Of a stretch of 64,000 nucleotides of DNA, positions 1-9,680 are shown piece after piece. The position numbers were made by a program, and so were the translations under genes. The DNA comes from Pelomonas sp. Root405 (GTDB lineage: Bacteria; Pseudomonadota; Gammaproteobacteria; Burkholderiales; Burkholderiaceae_C). The stretch lies in assembly GCF_001425165.1 (NCBI RefSeq), contig NZ_LMDU01000016.1, forward strand, positions 278,500 to 342,499, in the 5' to 3' direction. Position 1 is the stretch's first letter. Each line of letters begins with the position of its first letter. The notes below the pieces were generated by a model. That model searched no databases. It had not been told where the DNA came from and saw only the letters and a list, made by a program, of their open reading frames with translations.

Positions 1-2570
1 CGCGCCTCGCGACCGACTTCGCCGCCTCGCAGGGTGCCTACGCGCTGGTGCGCTGCCGCAGCGGCGACCGCGACATCGCCTTCGGCGCATGCGCCCGCGT
101 GCTGCGCGTGCTGGCCGGTGACCCGCCGGACCTGCGCGGGCTGGACGACTGGATCGTGACCGAGGTCGCGCGGCTGCTGCCCGAGCTGGGCCCGGCGCCT
201 GCGCCGCTGCGCACGCAGGCCGAGCAGCTGCGCTTCGACGAGGCCTGCATCCAGGCTTGGCTGGCGCTGTCGCGCGGTGCCTTCGACGCCCTCGTGCTGG
301 ACGACTGGCAGCTGGCCGACCCCGCCAGCCGCACGCTGCTGGCCCGGGTCGCGGCGCGCCGCCGCGAGGCGGGCGCCGAGGGCGCCGTCGAGCTGGTGTG
401 CTGGCGCGGCGCGGCCGATGACGCCGAGCTGCCGGGCTTCAGCGCGGTCCTTGCCGCCGAGACCATCGCGCTCGGCCCACTGCCGGCGGAAGCGGTCTAC
501 GAGCTAATGCGCCAGCTGTCGGGTGCGGCCGACCCGGCGCGTTTTGCCGAGCGCCTGTGCAGCGCCACCGGCGGCCATCCGTACTTCATCTCCGAAACAC
601 TGCGCGACCTGGCCGAGACCGCGGTGCTCGATGTCGACGAGCACGGCCGCTGGCGCACGCCCTTCGACGCCGTGACGCAGGACTACCGCGAGCTGCCGAT
701 GCCCGCCAGCGTGCGAGACGCCGTGCTGGCGCGCGTGCGGCGCCTGGACGCGCCGACGGCCCGCCTGCTCGAAGCCGCGGCGCTGGCCGGCGAGCCTTTT
801 GGCGCGGCCTGGCTGGCATCGGCCTGCGCGCTGTCGGAGCTGGAAGTGGTGCAGGCGCTGGAACAGGCCGCGCAGGCCCAGCTCGTGCGCGCCCACGCGG
901 CCGGCGGTTATGCCTGGACGCATGACCTGGCCCGACAGGCGCTGGATTCGGCGCTGGAGCCGGTGCGGCGCCGGCTGGTGCATCACCGGCTGGCGCTGGG
1001 TGCCGAAGCGCTGGGCGCCAGCGCCGAGGCCGCGCGCCACTTCGAGGCCTGTGGCGAGCCGCGCCGCGCCGTCGCCCACCGGCTGGCCGCCGGCGACGCC
1101 GCCCGAGCGCTGGCCGCGCTGGGCGAAGCGGCGCGTCACTGGCAGCTCGGCCTGGGCGACGACCCGACCCCGCCGCAAGCCGCCTCGCTGCTGGCGCGGC
1201 TGCTGGAGGCGGAGCACGGCCTCGGCCGCCACGCCGAGGCAGAGGCCTGCCGGCAGCGCCTGGAGGACCTGCGCGCCGGCACCGCGCTGCCGCCGGAGGT
1301 CGAGGTCGAGGCGGGCCATGCGCTGGCGCGCTACCTCGTGCGCGGCAAGAGCGCACAGGCGGCGCTGGCCGTGCTCGACACCTTGCCGCCGCCGACCGAT
1401 GACAGCCAGCGCCTGCGCCGGCTGTCGCTGCGCATGGACGCGCTGCAGCAGCACGGCCGCATCGACGAGGCGCGCGCACTGGGCGAAGAGGCGTTGGCGC
1501 TCATCCACCCGGCCCACCCGGAACGCGCGGAGATGCTGGCCTCGCTGGCAATGTTGGAGTTCTCAGCCGCACGCTTCGATGCCGCCGTCGAGCGGGCCAA
1601 CCTGTTCGTCACCGCGAGCCGGCAGCGTGGCGACGGCATGCTCATCGCCCGCAGCCTGCAGCTGCGCGGTGCCTTCGAGGCCGAGCGCGGCAACCTGGAC
1701 ATCGCCGAGGCCGATCTGCGCGAAGCCGCGGCGCTGGCCGGTCGCTTCGGCAACCGGCCGACGCAGCTGTTCGCGCTCTACAACCTGGCCGTCACCTTTC
1801 TGCAGCAGACGCGTGCCGGCGACGCGCTGCCGGTCATCGATGAAGGCTGGGCGCTGTGTGCCGAACAGCCGGGCAGCGAAGCGCGGACGATGTTCCGTGC
1901 GCTGTTCGTCGACGCCTATTTCATGGTGGGCGACTGGGACCGCGCCTGGGAGCACATCGAGCCGGCCATCGCGGAGGTCATCGCCATCGGCCAGCCGATG
2001 TCCATCGCCGGCATCGCGATGGCGGTGCTGGAGCCGATGGCCATGCTGGGCCAGTGGCCGCGCGCGGCACCGCTGCTGGCGGCGCTGAATCATGACGCGC
2101 TGGCGCAGTCGCCGCAAGCCGGCCACCCGGTCTGGCTGGCCTGCGCCGTGGCGGCGGTGCTGCGCGGTGATGTGGACGAAGCGCGCGGCTGGCTGCAGCG
2201 CCTGGGCCCGCCCGACGCGATCGCGAACCCGCGCGTGCGGCTGCGGCTGGCGCTGGTCGATGCCCAGCACCGCTGTCAGGAAGGGGACCTGGCTGGCGCG
2301 CTCGCGTTGCTCGCCCCGGACGATGCGCCCGGGCTGAATGACGAACTTCGGCTGCGCATGCTGGCGGTGCGCTGCCGAGCCGCTGGCGACCCGGCGGCGG
2401 TGGCCCTCGCGGGGGCCGCGCTGCTTGATCCGCGCACGCATGCGAGTGCGGCCATCGAGCTGGCGAGCGCCCTCGGCGGCACGGCGCTCGCCGCGTGGAC
2501 CGAACGCCTGGGCGCGACACTGGCCGACTGGCCCGCCGTCCGCGCGAGCTTCGTCGCCACCTGGCGCTGA
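1..2570 (+). CDS. AAA+ ATPase / TPR regulator, 3' part
   Basis: The reading frame is already open at the window edge (in frame from base 3), so only the C-terminal ~855 residues are present and the true start lies upstream. The visible part starts inside an AAA_16-type ATPase module: a Walker B-like stretch (LVLDDWQLAD) near residue 95 of the visible part, then the helical region typical of regulatory STAND ATPases. The C-terminal two thirds are Ala/Leu/Arg-rich helical repeats that look like tetratricopeptide repeats. Known relatives are SARP/BTAD or LuxR-type regulators that bind ATP and sense an unknown partner through their TPRs. The DNA-binding domain, if present, is outside the window. 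A PEP-CTERM gene follows 70 bp downstream on the same strand. A second, complete SARP-type protein lies at 6639-9614. Confidence 0.8.
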   Translation, partial: RLATDFAASQGAYALVRCRSGDRDIAFGACARVLRVLAGDPPDLRGLDDWIVTEVARLLPELGPAPAPLRTQAEQLRFDEACIQAWLALSRGAFDALVLDDWQLADPASRTLLARVAARRREAGAEGAVELVCWRGAADDAELPGFSAVLAAETIALGPLPAEAVYELMRQLSGAADPARFAERLCSATGGHPYFISETLRDLAETAVLDVDEHGRWRTPFDAVTQDYRELPMPASVRDAVLARVRRLDAPTARLLEAAALAGEPFGAAWLASACALSELEVVQALEQAAQAQLVRAHAAGGYAWTHDLARQALDSALEPVRRRLVHHRLALGAEALGASAEAARHFEACGEPRRAVAHRLAAGDAARALAALGEAARHWQLGLGDDPTPPQAASLLARLLEAEHGLGRHAEAEACRQRLEDLRAGTALPPEVEVEAGHALARYLVRGKSAQAALAVLDTLPPPTDDSQRLRRLSLRMDALQQHGRIDEARALGEEALALIHPAHPERAEMLASLAMLEFSAARFDAAVERANLFVTASRQRGDGMLIARSLQLRGAFEAERGNLDIAEADLREAAALAGRFGNRPTQLFALYNLAVTFLQQTRAGDALPVIDEGWALCAEQPGSEARTMFRALFVDAYFMVGDWDRAWEHIEPAIAEVIAIGQPMSIAGIAMAVLEPMAMLGQWPRAAPLLAALNHDALAQSPQAGHPVWLACAVAAVLRGDVDEARGWLQRLGPPDAIANPRVRLRLALVDAQHRCQEGDLAGALALLAPDDAPGLNDELRLRMLAVRCRAAGDPAAVALAGAALLDPRTHASAAIELASALGGTALAAWTERLGATLADWPAVRASFVATWR

Positions 2571-2640
2571 GCCGCCGCAACGGCGCGGCAACGGCCCCGC
2601 TCTACCGTGGCAACTCCCCCACAACAGCGCGGAGCACGCC

Positions 2641-3585
2641 ATGAAACTGATCGCCTCCCTGACCGCCGGCCTGCTGGCTGCAAGCCTCGCCCACGCCGGC
2701 TCGAGCGTCGGCAGCGTGAGCAAGCCAGGCGGCTTCGCCAGCGCCTGTGCCAGCGACCTCAGCGCGGGCGTGGGCTACACGCCGGGGCTGGACATCACCG
2801 CGGCCTTCAGCGGCTGGACCGGACACTTCAGCTGCCAAAGCCAGGACTTCACCGGCGCCGCCGGTCAGGCCGCCGCCACCGCGCAGTGGAACGCGCCCAA
2901 TGCGACCAACCAGGCGTCCATCCAGGCCCGCATGGGGCAAATCCACCTGGCTTCGAGCAACACGGCCCGCATCAACGTTCAGTTCCCGGTCGCCGCAGCC
3001 GGCGGCGGCTGGTCGGAAACGATGACGGTCAACGTGCCCGGCCACGAGGGCGAGGCGGCGACATGGCTGTTCACGGTCGACGCCACCGGCCTGCTCTCGG
3101 CCGGCGGCGGCAGTGCCCAGGTGATGGCGAATGTTTACAAGGGCAACGACGAGGTGAGCCTCTACACGCCCGGCTTCAACCCCGGCGGCTCGGACCCGCT
3201 GGGTACCGACCGCCAGCGCGTCGTCTGGGGCGTGTCGCGCAGCGGCAACCGCAGCATCGACGACACCGTCACCTTCGCCGTGCCCGTCACGCTGGGCCAG
3301 TCCTTCGTCTGGGGCGTCTACGCCACCACCCAGGCTGGCATTGCGGCCTGGACACCCAGCCTGGACACCATGGTCTCGTCCAACGCCGACTTCCTGCACA
3401 CGCTGAGCTACGGCGGCTCCGCGGGCGTGCTGATCGGCGGCGTGGCGTATCACAACGAACAGATCGTGGCCGCCAGCGGCATTGACTGGACCGTGGCCGC
3501 CGTGCCTGAGCCCGGCACGTGGGCGCTGTTGCTGCTGGGCCTGGCGCTGGTGGGCCGCCTGGCCCGGCGGCACAGCGGGCGCTGA
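2641..3585 (+). CDS. PEP-CTERM sorting domain protein
   Basis: A 314-residue secreted protein. ATG 2641 is preceded by a GGAG Shine-Dalgarno and begins a Sec signal peptide (MKLIASLTAGLLAASLAHA). The mature part is Gly/Ser/Thr-rich with no recognised enzyme domain. The C-terminus is a canonical PEP-CTERM signal: VPEPGTWALLLLGLALVG followed by a basic tail (RLARRHSGR). In this family the tail is cut by an exosortase and the protein is displayed or released in an exopolysaccharide matrix. No exosortase gene is in the window. The function of the mature domain is not recognised. The 3' end faces the haloperoxidase gene across 10 bp. Confidence 0.85.
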   Translation: MKLIASLTAGLLAASLAHAGSSVGSVSKPGGFASACASDLSAGVGYTPGLDITAAFSGWTGHFSCQSQDFTGAAGQAAATAQWNAPNATNQASIQARMGQIHLASSNTARINVQFPVAAAGGGWSETMTVNVPGHEGEAATWLFTVDATGLLSAGGGSAQVMANVYKGNDEVSLYTPGFNPGGSDPLGTDRQRVVWGVSRSGNRSIDDTVTFAVPVTLGQSFVWGVYATTQAGIAAWTPSLDTMVSSNADFLHTLSYGGSAGVLIGGVAYHNEQIVAASGIDWTVAAVPEPGTWALLLLGLALVGRLARRHSGR

Positions 3586-3595
3586 ACCGCCTCGG

Positions 3596-4786
3596 TCAGG
3601 GTTGCAGCAGGCGCTGCGCCGCCAACGCGCCGATGCGTCGGCCCATGGCCTCGGCCGCGTTCGTGGCCGAACGGAAGTGGATGCCGCCGTGGATGCGTGA
3701 GTCCGATACCTCGCGAACGAAGTCGTCGGTGCGCTGCCAGCGGCGCGTCGCGCCCTTGGCCGTCGGGCTGCTCGTGGACAGCTCCGGCACTGCGCCACCC
3801 TTGGCATCGGCGTCGATCAACGTGGCCACCGAGGCAGCCAGGATGCTGTGGCCGCTGGGGTACTCGGGGTGCATCGGGGAGTCGATCAGCGACGTCCACG
3901 CCGGGTCGCGCGTGGTGGCATCGTTGCTGTCGATGTCGCCGTTGCGGATGGCCGTGACCGGGCGCCAGAACTGGTAGTGGTACTTGGCCTCGATGACGGC
4001 GATCAAGGCGTCGTCCATCGCCTGCGCGACCGCCGCGAACAGCCGGGCGTTCCGCGCCAGGTCGCGCTGCGGCTGCTTCGCCACCGATTGCACCACGCCG
4101 TGGTAGATCGCCGGCAGCGAGTAGTCCCAGAAGCGCGCGGCGTCGGTCTGCTCGGCCGTGCGGCGGCTGGCCGCCTTGGCGCCCAGTGTGCGCACCTCGT
4201 CGAAGTCGCGCGCCCACTCGGCACTGTTCAGCGCCGGCGGCGGGGCCGGGCGGAACTGCGCCGCGCTGCTCAGCAGCCAGGGCTTGCGCTGCGCCCATTG
4301 CGACACGGCGACCGGCGCCGTCGGCACGTAGGCGCCCGGGCTGGTCTTGGGCCGGTAGGCCTCGGGCGTGGCGGCGCCGTCGTCAAGGCGCGCGGCCAGC
4401 ACGCCCTGGGCGGCGGCCTCGCCGGTGGCGATGCCCTGGGTCCTGGCGGCGCCATCGGCGACGCCATTCAGCGCAGCCTGGTAGGCGGCGTCGATGGCCG
4501 GCTGTTGCGCTGGCATCAGCCTGGTCAGCGAGACCCGGTGCGCGGCGGCCAGCGCGGCCTCGGGCGAGGCGTTGGCCTTCTGTGCGGCGTCGACGGCCTG
4601 CAGCGCAGCGGTCTGCACGATGGCCATCACGCGCACGGCGGGCGGCGTGCCCATCTTGGCCTCGGTGATCAGTTCGCCGGACTTGGTGTTCCAGTCGGTG
4701 ACGGCATCGGCACGCACCTGGGGCGTGGCGAAGGCAGCGGCGATCGACAGGATGCCGATGACGAGGGGGGTACGGTTCATCTTCAT
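3596..4786 (-). CDS. vanadium-dependent haloperoxidase / PAP2-family protein
   Basis: 396 residues with an N-terminal signal peptide (MKMNRTPLVIGILSIAAAFA), so probably periplasmic. The C-terminal half carries the three motifs of the PAP2/vanadium haloperoxidase fold: KYHYQFWRP (K-x6-RP), PSGH and SRIHGGIHF (SR-x5-H). These residues bind phosphate in acid phosphatases and vanadate in haloperoxidases. The length and all-helical spacing fit the bacterial haloperoxidase-like branch better than short PAP2 phosphatases. Halide oxidation itself cannot be read from the sequence. It is cotranscribed with the DUF3455 lipoprotein, whose stop lies 2 bp upstream of this start. The start is ATG 4786; a second Met two codons later is also possible. 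Confidence 0.8.
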   Translation of the reverse strand: MKMNRTPLVIGILSIAAAFATPQVRADAVTDWNTKSGELITEAKMGTPPAVRVMAIVQTAALQAVDAAQKANASPEAALAAAHRVSLTRLMPAQQPAIDAAYQAALNGVADGAARTQGIATGEAAAQGVLAARLDDGAATPEAYRPKTSPGAYVPTAPVAVSQWAQRKPWLLSSAAQFRPAPPPALNSAEWARDFDEVRTLGAKAASRRTAEQTDAARFWDYSLPAIYHGVVQSVAKQPQRDLARNARLFAAVAQAMDDALIAVIEAKYHYQFWRPVTAIRNGDIDSNDATTRDPAWTSLIDSPMHPEYPSGHSILAASVATLIDADAKGGAVPELSTSSPTAKGATRRWQRTDDFVREVSDSRIHGGIHFRSATNAAEAMGRRIGALAAQRLLQP

Positions 4787-4788
4787 GG

Positions 4789-5283
4789 TCAGCTCTTGTA
4801 GAAGTGGTAGTCGGCGCGGTAGGGCACGCGCAGCGGGTGGCCTTGCGGCTGGCAGGCGCCGGTGGGCGCGCTGCCGCCGGCGGTGTTGACGCGCTGGATG
4901 TGGGTGACGCCCACCAGCAGGCCGTGTGTCACGGGGCTGTCTGGGGCCGGGCGGGCTGCCAGCAGCAGCCACGGAATCGCGCCGGCCGCGGGCGCATCGG
5001 CGCGGGCGGTGACGCTGGCGACGATGCGGCTGCCGTCGGCGGCCTGCCAGAACGGGCCGGCGCCGTGCGTGCCCATGGCGCGGCCGGCGCTGTCGAACAG
5101 CTCGGCCTGGGGCGCGACGAAGGCCCACTGGCCGGCACGGCATTCATAGATCTGCACGCCACGCGCACTGGCGGTCAGCGCCAGCGTGGCGCCCGGGCCG
5201 GGGTGCAGCGCGTCGGGCATGGCGCTGCAGGCAGCCAGCGCGGGGGCCAGGCTTGCCGCGGCGAGTAAGGTTCTCAGGTTCAT
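4789..5283 (-). CDS. DUF3455 lipoprotein
   Basis: 164 residues. It has a lipoprotein signal with lipobox LAAC (Cys19), so the mature protein is probably lipid-anchored. The rest matches the DUF3455 pattern seen in proteobacteria and fungi: a beta-rich domain with QIYEC near residue 50, a central GPFWQAADGS, and a C-terminal CQPQG...YRADYHFYK. Its function is unknown. It is the first gene of a tight two-gene unit with the haloperoxidase-like gene (2 bp gap). That suggests the two act together outside the cytoplasm, but this is inference from linkage only. Confidence 0.8.
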   Translation of the reverse strand: MNLRTLLAAASLAPALAACSAMPDALHPGPGATLALTASARGVQIYECRAGQWAFVAPQAELFDSAGRAMGTHGAGPFWQAADGSRIVASVTARADAPAAGAIPWLLLAARPAPDSPVTHGLLVGVTHIQRVNTAGGSAPTGACQPQGHPLRVPYRADYHFYKS

Positions 5284-5349
5284 GTTGTTCTATCCCTAGG
5301 AAATGGAGGGAGTGGCACCGTGGATCGCACGGCCCACGCCCACGCGCGA

Positions 5350-6186
5350 TCAGCGCTTGGTAATGACAGCTTCGAGGTAGTGGCTGGGCACGATCAGCGA
5401 CGAAGCGCCGGCCGTGTTCATCGAGTCGATCAGCGCGGTCAGGTCACGCTCCAGCGCGCGCTGGCCAGCGGCGTCGAGCGCGGCGAAGGCCTTGTGCGTC
5501 GGGCCGTAGTAGTCGCGAAAGACCTGCACGAAATGCGCTGGCGACGCATAGCGGAAGTTGAAGACGCGCCGCTGGCAGTGGATCTGCGTCGCCTGCGCAC
5601 CGAACAGCACCTGCAGGTGCTCCTCGCTGCCCCACAGCGACGGCGGCTTGACGCCGGCGGGCGGCGCCACGTGGGCACCGATCACCTTGAACAGGCGGCC
5701 GATGAAGCTGTCCGGCGTCCAGCTGGCCAGGCCGATGCGGCCGCCCGGGCGCGTCACGCGCAGCATCTCGCTGGCCGTGCGCTCATGGTCGGGGGCGAAC
5801 ATCGAGCCGAAGGTCGACAGCGTGATGTCGAAGCTGCCATCGGCAAACGGCAGCGCTTCCACGTCGGCGACCTGGAACTCGACCGCAAGGCCCTCGGCCT
5901 CGGCACGGGCACGGCCCTTGTCGAGCAGCGAGGGGGCGTAGTCGGTGGAGATGACCTGGGCGAGTCGGCGGGCGGCGGCCAGCGTGGCGTTGCCGTTGCC
6001 GGCAGCCACGTCCAGCACATGTTCGCCGGCACGCACGTCGACCGCTTCGGCGAGGTTCTCGCCGACGATCTGCAGCGTGGTGCCGACGACGGCGTAGTCG
6101 CCGCTGGACCAGGCGGCCTGCTGGCGCTGCTTGATGGCGGTGTAGTCGGGGGTCTGGGGTTTGATGGGGTCGGTGACGGTGTTCAT
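5350..6186 (-). CDS. class I SAM-dependent methyltransferase
   Basis: 278 residues, cytosolic. It shows the Rossmann-type methyltransferase motif I VLDVAAGNGN near residues 58-67, the acidic end of strand 2 (STDYAP), motif II DVEALPFADGSFD and post-motif VTRPGGRIGLASWTP. This is the UbiE/COQ5-like layout of small-molecule methyltransferases. The C-terminal part (SLWGSEEHLQ, VFRDYYGPTHKAF) is the substrate cap and does not identify the substrate. The gene stands alone on the minus strand, 66 bp downstream of the DUF3455 gene's start. Confidence 0.85.
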   Translation of the reverse strand: MNTVTDPIKPQTPDYTAIKQRQQAAWSSGDYAVVGTTLQIVGENLAEAVDVRAGEHVLDVAAGNGNATLAAARRLAQVISTDYAPSLLDKGRARAEAEGLAVEFQVADVEALPFADGSFDITLSTFGSMFAPDHERTASEMLRVTRPGGRIGLASWTPDSFIGRLFKVIGAHVAPPAGVKPPSLWGSEEHLQVLFGAQATQIHCQRRVFNFRYASPAHFVQVFRDYYGPTHKAFAALDAAGQRALERDLTALIDSMNTAGASSLIVPSHYLEAVITKR

Positions 6187-6283
6187 GAGGATCTCGATGG
6201 AGGTGGTTTTCTGAAAGAAGCGCAGCCAACGGCCGCACGGAAATGGCCTGCCGAAGCAGGGGGCTGGTGAAGGGGGCGGCGCG

Positions 6284-6559
6284 TCAGCGCGGCAGCAGCG
6301 CGCCGAACAGGCTGGGGCGGCGGTCGCGGGCAGCCAGACCGTGAAGCTCTGCGGCGGCCGACAGCAGCTCGCTGCGGCTCAAGCCGAGGTCGCGCAGCAC
6401 GCGGTCATCAAGCTGGCTCAGCACGCGGGCGGTCGCCTGGGCCTGGTGGGCGCGCAGGCGGCGGTGCAAAAGGCGGCCCAGGCCGAGTGCCGCGCCTTGT
6501 AAGGCCCGGTGCGCCTGGGTGATCAGGCCGGGCCTGAGGGGGATGGTGGTGATGTGCAT
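6284..6559 (-). CDS. DUF1127 small protein
   Basis: 91 residues starting at ATG 6559, which has an AGGGACAG Shine-Dalgarno; an in-frame start 36 bp further up lacks one. The C-terminal half contains the DUF1127 core (LSQLDDRVLRDLGLSRSEL). This short helix pair occurs in YjiS-like proteins and some RNA-binding regulators of alpha- and betaproteobacteria. The N-terminal part is rich in His, Arg and Ala. The role in this organism is unknown. It lies directly downstream of the large SARP-type regulator on the same strand. Confidence 0.75.
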   Translation of the reverse strand: MHITTIPLRPGLITQAHRALQGAALGLGRLLHRRLRAHQAQATARVLSQLDDRVLRDLGLSRSELLSAAAELHGLAARDRRPSLFGALLPR

Positions 6560-6638
6560 CGTTCGTCTGTCCCTGTGAGGAAACGAACTGTGCAAAAGGG
6601 GGCGTTCCGCGAGCGTTCCACGCCCGGCGGGCGCCGGA

Positions 6639-9614
6639 TCAGTGCGACGTATCCAGCAGCGAGATCAAGGCCGCATGCTGCAGCGGCGCTTCGGTGGCGA
6701 TGCGCTGCAGCAGCTCGGGCAAGGCCATGCCGGGCCAGGGCGCGGCGTCAGATGGCAGGCCGCCCCAATGGGCCAGCTTGCCGAGCATCTCGTCGCGGTC
6801 GGACTGCGTCAGCTCCGGCAGCTCGCCAAAGAAGGCCAGGCAGCGGCGGGCCAGCAGGGCGTGGCCCTGCGCGTCCAGCAGCTCGGCGAAGGCCATCAAG
6901 CCCGGCGCGAGCAAAGATGGCGCGCCGAGGCTGACCGCCGCCGACAGGCCCTCGGCCAGCGCCGTGCGCGCCTCGGCAAAAGCGCCTTCGCGCACCGCCA
7001 GGCGCGCCTGGTACGAACGGGTCCAGGCTCCGATGCTGCGGTTGCCGCTGGCCAGGGCGCTCTCGCTGCTGCGCTGCGCATGCTGGCGCGCGGCGGGCAG
7101 GTCACCGAGGTACATCGCCGTCTGCGACAGGTTGGCGTGCGCCAGGGCCGCCGTGTTGACGAGGCCGTCGCGCTCGCAAAGCGCCAGCGCCTCGCGCAGC
7201 GGCGCCTGCGCTGCGGCCGGCTCGCCGCGCGTGATGTAGAGCGAGCCGAGGTTGTTCAGGCACAGCGCGATGCCGGCGACATGGCCGATGCGGCGGTGCT
7301 GTTCCAGCGATTCGAGCGACAGGCGCAGCGCCTCGTCGTAGTGGCCGAGCCGCTTGTGCACCAGCGAGAGGTTGTCCAGCGTGCCGGCGATCTGCGGCGG
7401 CCGGCCCTCCGAACGCACGCGCGCGAGCAACTGCTCGTAGCGCCGCTGCGCTTCATCCAGCCGACCAAAGCGCAACGCGCAGGCGGCCAGCACGGTCAAG
7501 GCCTGGATGCGCGCCACGCTTTCGGGCTCCTCGCGGTCGATGCGCTCCAGCGCATGCGCGGCCAGGCCCTCGGCTTCTGCATAACGGTCCAGCCGATAGC
7601 ACAGGTGCGACAGGCGGCTTTCGAGCAGCACGTGCAGCGCGGCGTCGCCCTGCACGCGCGGCGCGTCGACGGCTTCGCGCATCCAGCGCAGGCCGTCCTC
7701 GATCAGGCCGCGGTGGTCGAAATAGGCCAGCAGCGCAGCGGCGCAGCCCGGCATCGCCTCGGTCGGACCGGCTTCGAGCGCCCACTGCCAGGCCAGGCGG
7801 AGGTTCTCCAGGTCGGCGTCGATGGCCCGCAGGCTGGCGCGCTCGCCGGCCTCGACCGCCGCCTGGCATTGGACCAGGCGATGCTGGAAGTAGGCGGCGT
7901 GCGCGGCCCGCGCCGCCTGGTAGCCGGCTTCGCTGAGCTTGTGCGCCGCCAGTTGCTGAACGAGCGGGTGCAGGGCCAAGCGCGGGCCGTCCTTGCGCAG
8001 CAGTGACTTGTCGGCCAGCGCGCTCAGCACCGGCAACGCCGCTTCGGCCACAGCGCGCGCGGCCTCGACCTGGAAGCCGCCGCGGAACACCGACAGCCGC
8101 GCCAGCGTGTCGCGCTCGGCCGGCACCAGCCGCTGCCACGAATGCTCGAACACCAGCTCCATGCTGGCGTGGCGCGGCGGGTGGGTCGCGCCATCGGCGC
8201 GCAGCAGGTCGGTGCCGGCGCGCAACTCGGCCGCGATCTCGGCGCACGGCAGCAGGCGTGTCCAGGCAGCGGCCAGCTCGAGCGCCAATGGCATGCCGTC
8301 GAGCTGGCGGCAGATGTCGACGATGGCTCCGGCCTCGGCTGCGGGCACCAGCGAAGGTTGGACCTGGTGCGCCGCGGCGACGAACAGGCGCGCCGCGTCA
8401 AAGGCCTCCAGCCGGTCGGCGTCCTCCAGCTCCGGGCATGGCAGGCCTTCGAGGGGGTAGAGCTGCTCGCCGGCCAGGCCCAGCCGCACACGCGAGGTGA
8501 CCAGCAGCTTGATGCGCGGGCAGCCAGTCAGCAGGGCGTCGAGCGGCGGCGCCACGTCCACCAGCTGCTCGAAGTTGTCCAGCACCAGCAGCGTGCGGCG
8601 ATCACGCAGCGCGGCGCTCAGCTGCTCCAGCGGCGGCGCGCGACCCTGCAGCACCAGCCCGAGCTCGCGCGCGATCCGCGTGGCCACGTCCTGCAGAGTC
8701 AACAAATCTTCCAGCGGCACGAAGGCCACATCATTGCCATGTGCCGGCGCCAGGTCGTGCAGCACGCAGCGCGCCAGCTTGGTCTTGCCCATGCCGCCCG
8801 GGCCGGTGAGGCTGACCAGGCGCACGTCGTCGCGCGCCAGCAGCTCGGCAATGCGCCGCCGCTCGCCGGCGCGGCCGATGAAGCCGGCCAGGCCCAGTGC
8901 CGGCAGCGGTGACACCGTGGCGGTGCTGGCTGTGCCCAGCTCGTCGTGCAGGGCCTGCAGCTGCGCGCCCGGCGCCAGCCCGAGTTCATCGGCCATGCGT
9001 GCGGTGAACTCGCGATAGGCTTGGCGCGCCCGCGCCGCCTGACCGCTGCGCGCCAGCGCCTGCATCAGCGCGCGCAGGGCCGCCTCGTCCAGCGGATCGG
9101 CGTCGAGCAGGCGTGACGCCAGCGCGACGCCTTCCGCCGCGTCGCTCGCTTCACCGGCCAGGTGGTCCAGCGCGGCGGCCCGCCAGGCGGCGCGCAGGCG
9201 ATCGCGCTCGAAATGCAGCCAGGCCGTCCACGCCTCGTTGGCATCGTCGTCGAAGCCCTGCAGCCATTCGCCACGGCGCAGCGCGAGCGCCTCAGCATGC
9301 CGGCCGGCCTGCACCGCCACATCGAAGGCAGCAACGTCCGTGTCAGCATCCAGCCGCACTGTTCCCGGCAGCACCTCCAGCGCGGCGCCCCAGGGGCGTT
9401 CCTGCAAGCGGAACAGCGCCTTGCGCAGGTTGGTCAGCGCGAGCTTGGTCTCATGGTCGGGCCAGAGCAGCGCCGCCAGCTCGTGCCGCGCCACCCAGCC
9501 GCGCCGGTGCGCGAGCAGTACCAGCAACTGGCTGCCACGCTCGCGCGGCAACGCAGTGGCAACGCCATCCAACACCACGGACGGCGCGCCGAACAACAGG
9601 ATGCGGGTGCTCAT
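6639..9614 (-). CDS. SARP/BTAD-type transcriptional regulator with NB-ARC ATPase and TPRs
   Basis: 991 residues starting at MSTRILLFGAPSV; an upstream in-frame start would add 17 unlikely residues. Domain order: an OmpR/PhoB-like winged helix (about 1-90; LTNLRKALFRLQ is the recognition region), a bacterial transcriptional activation domain (about 95-235, ending ELGLAPGAQLQALHDEL), an NB-ARC-type ATPase with Walker A GPGGMGKTKLAR and Walker B TLLVLDNFEQL, then a long TPR region to the C-terminus. This is the AfsR/MalT-like STAND architecture: ATP and an unknown signal switch the DNA-binding part. No metabolic operon next to it reveals its target. Its 3' end lies 79 bp from the DUF1127 gene. 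Confidence 0.85.
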   Translation of the reverse strand: MSTRILLFGAPSVVLDGVATALPRERGSQLLVLLAHRRGWVARHELAALLWPDHETKLALTNLRKALFRLQERPWGAALEVLPGTVRLDADTDVAAFDVAVQAGRHAEALALRRGEWLQGFDDDANEAWTAWLHFERDRLRAAWRAAALDHLAGEASDAAEGVALASRLLDADPLDEAALRALMQALARSGQAARARQAYREFTARMADELGLAPGAQLQALHDELGTASTATVSPLPALGLAGFIGRAGERRRIAELLARDDVRLVSLTGPGGMGKTKLARCVLHDLAPAHGNDVAFVPLEDLLTLQDVATRIARELGLVLQGRAPPLEQLSAALRDRRTLLVLDNFEQLVDVAPPLDALLTGCPRIKLLVTSRVRLGLAGEQLYPLEGLPCPELEDADRLEAFDAARLFVAAAHQVQPSLVPAAEAGAIVDICRQLDGMPLALELAAAWTRLLPCAEIAAELRAGTDLLRADGATHPPRHASMELVFEHSWQRLVPAERDTLARLSVFRGGFQVEAARAVAEAALPVLSALADKSLLRKDGPRLALHPLVQQLAAHKLSEAGYQAARAAHAAYFQHRLVQCQAAVEAGERASLRAIDADLENLRLAWQWALEAGPTEAMPGCAAALLAYFDHRGLIEDGLRWMREAVDAPRVQGDAALHVLLESRLSHLCYRLDRYAEAEGLAAHALERIDREEPESVARIQALTVLAACALRFGRLDEAQRRYEQLLARVRSEGRPPQIAGTLDNLSLVHKRLGHYDEALRLSLESLEQHRRIGHVAGIALCLNNLGSLYITRGEPAAAQAPLREALALCERDGLVNTAALAHANLSQTAMYLGDLPAARQHAQRSSESALASGNRSIGAWTRSYQARLAVREGAFAEARTALAEGLSAAVSLGAPSLLAPGLMAFAELLDAQGHALLARRCLAFFGELPELTQSDRDEMLGKLAHWGGLPSDAAPWPGMALPELLQRIATEAPLQHAALISLLDTSH

Positions 9615-9680
9615 GCGGCATTGTGAAAGCACCGGCGGGGCGCGTCCAAGGAACGGCTCCTGCAAAGCGCTATCGCGCCG

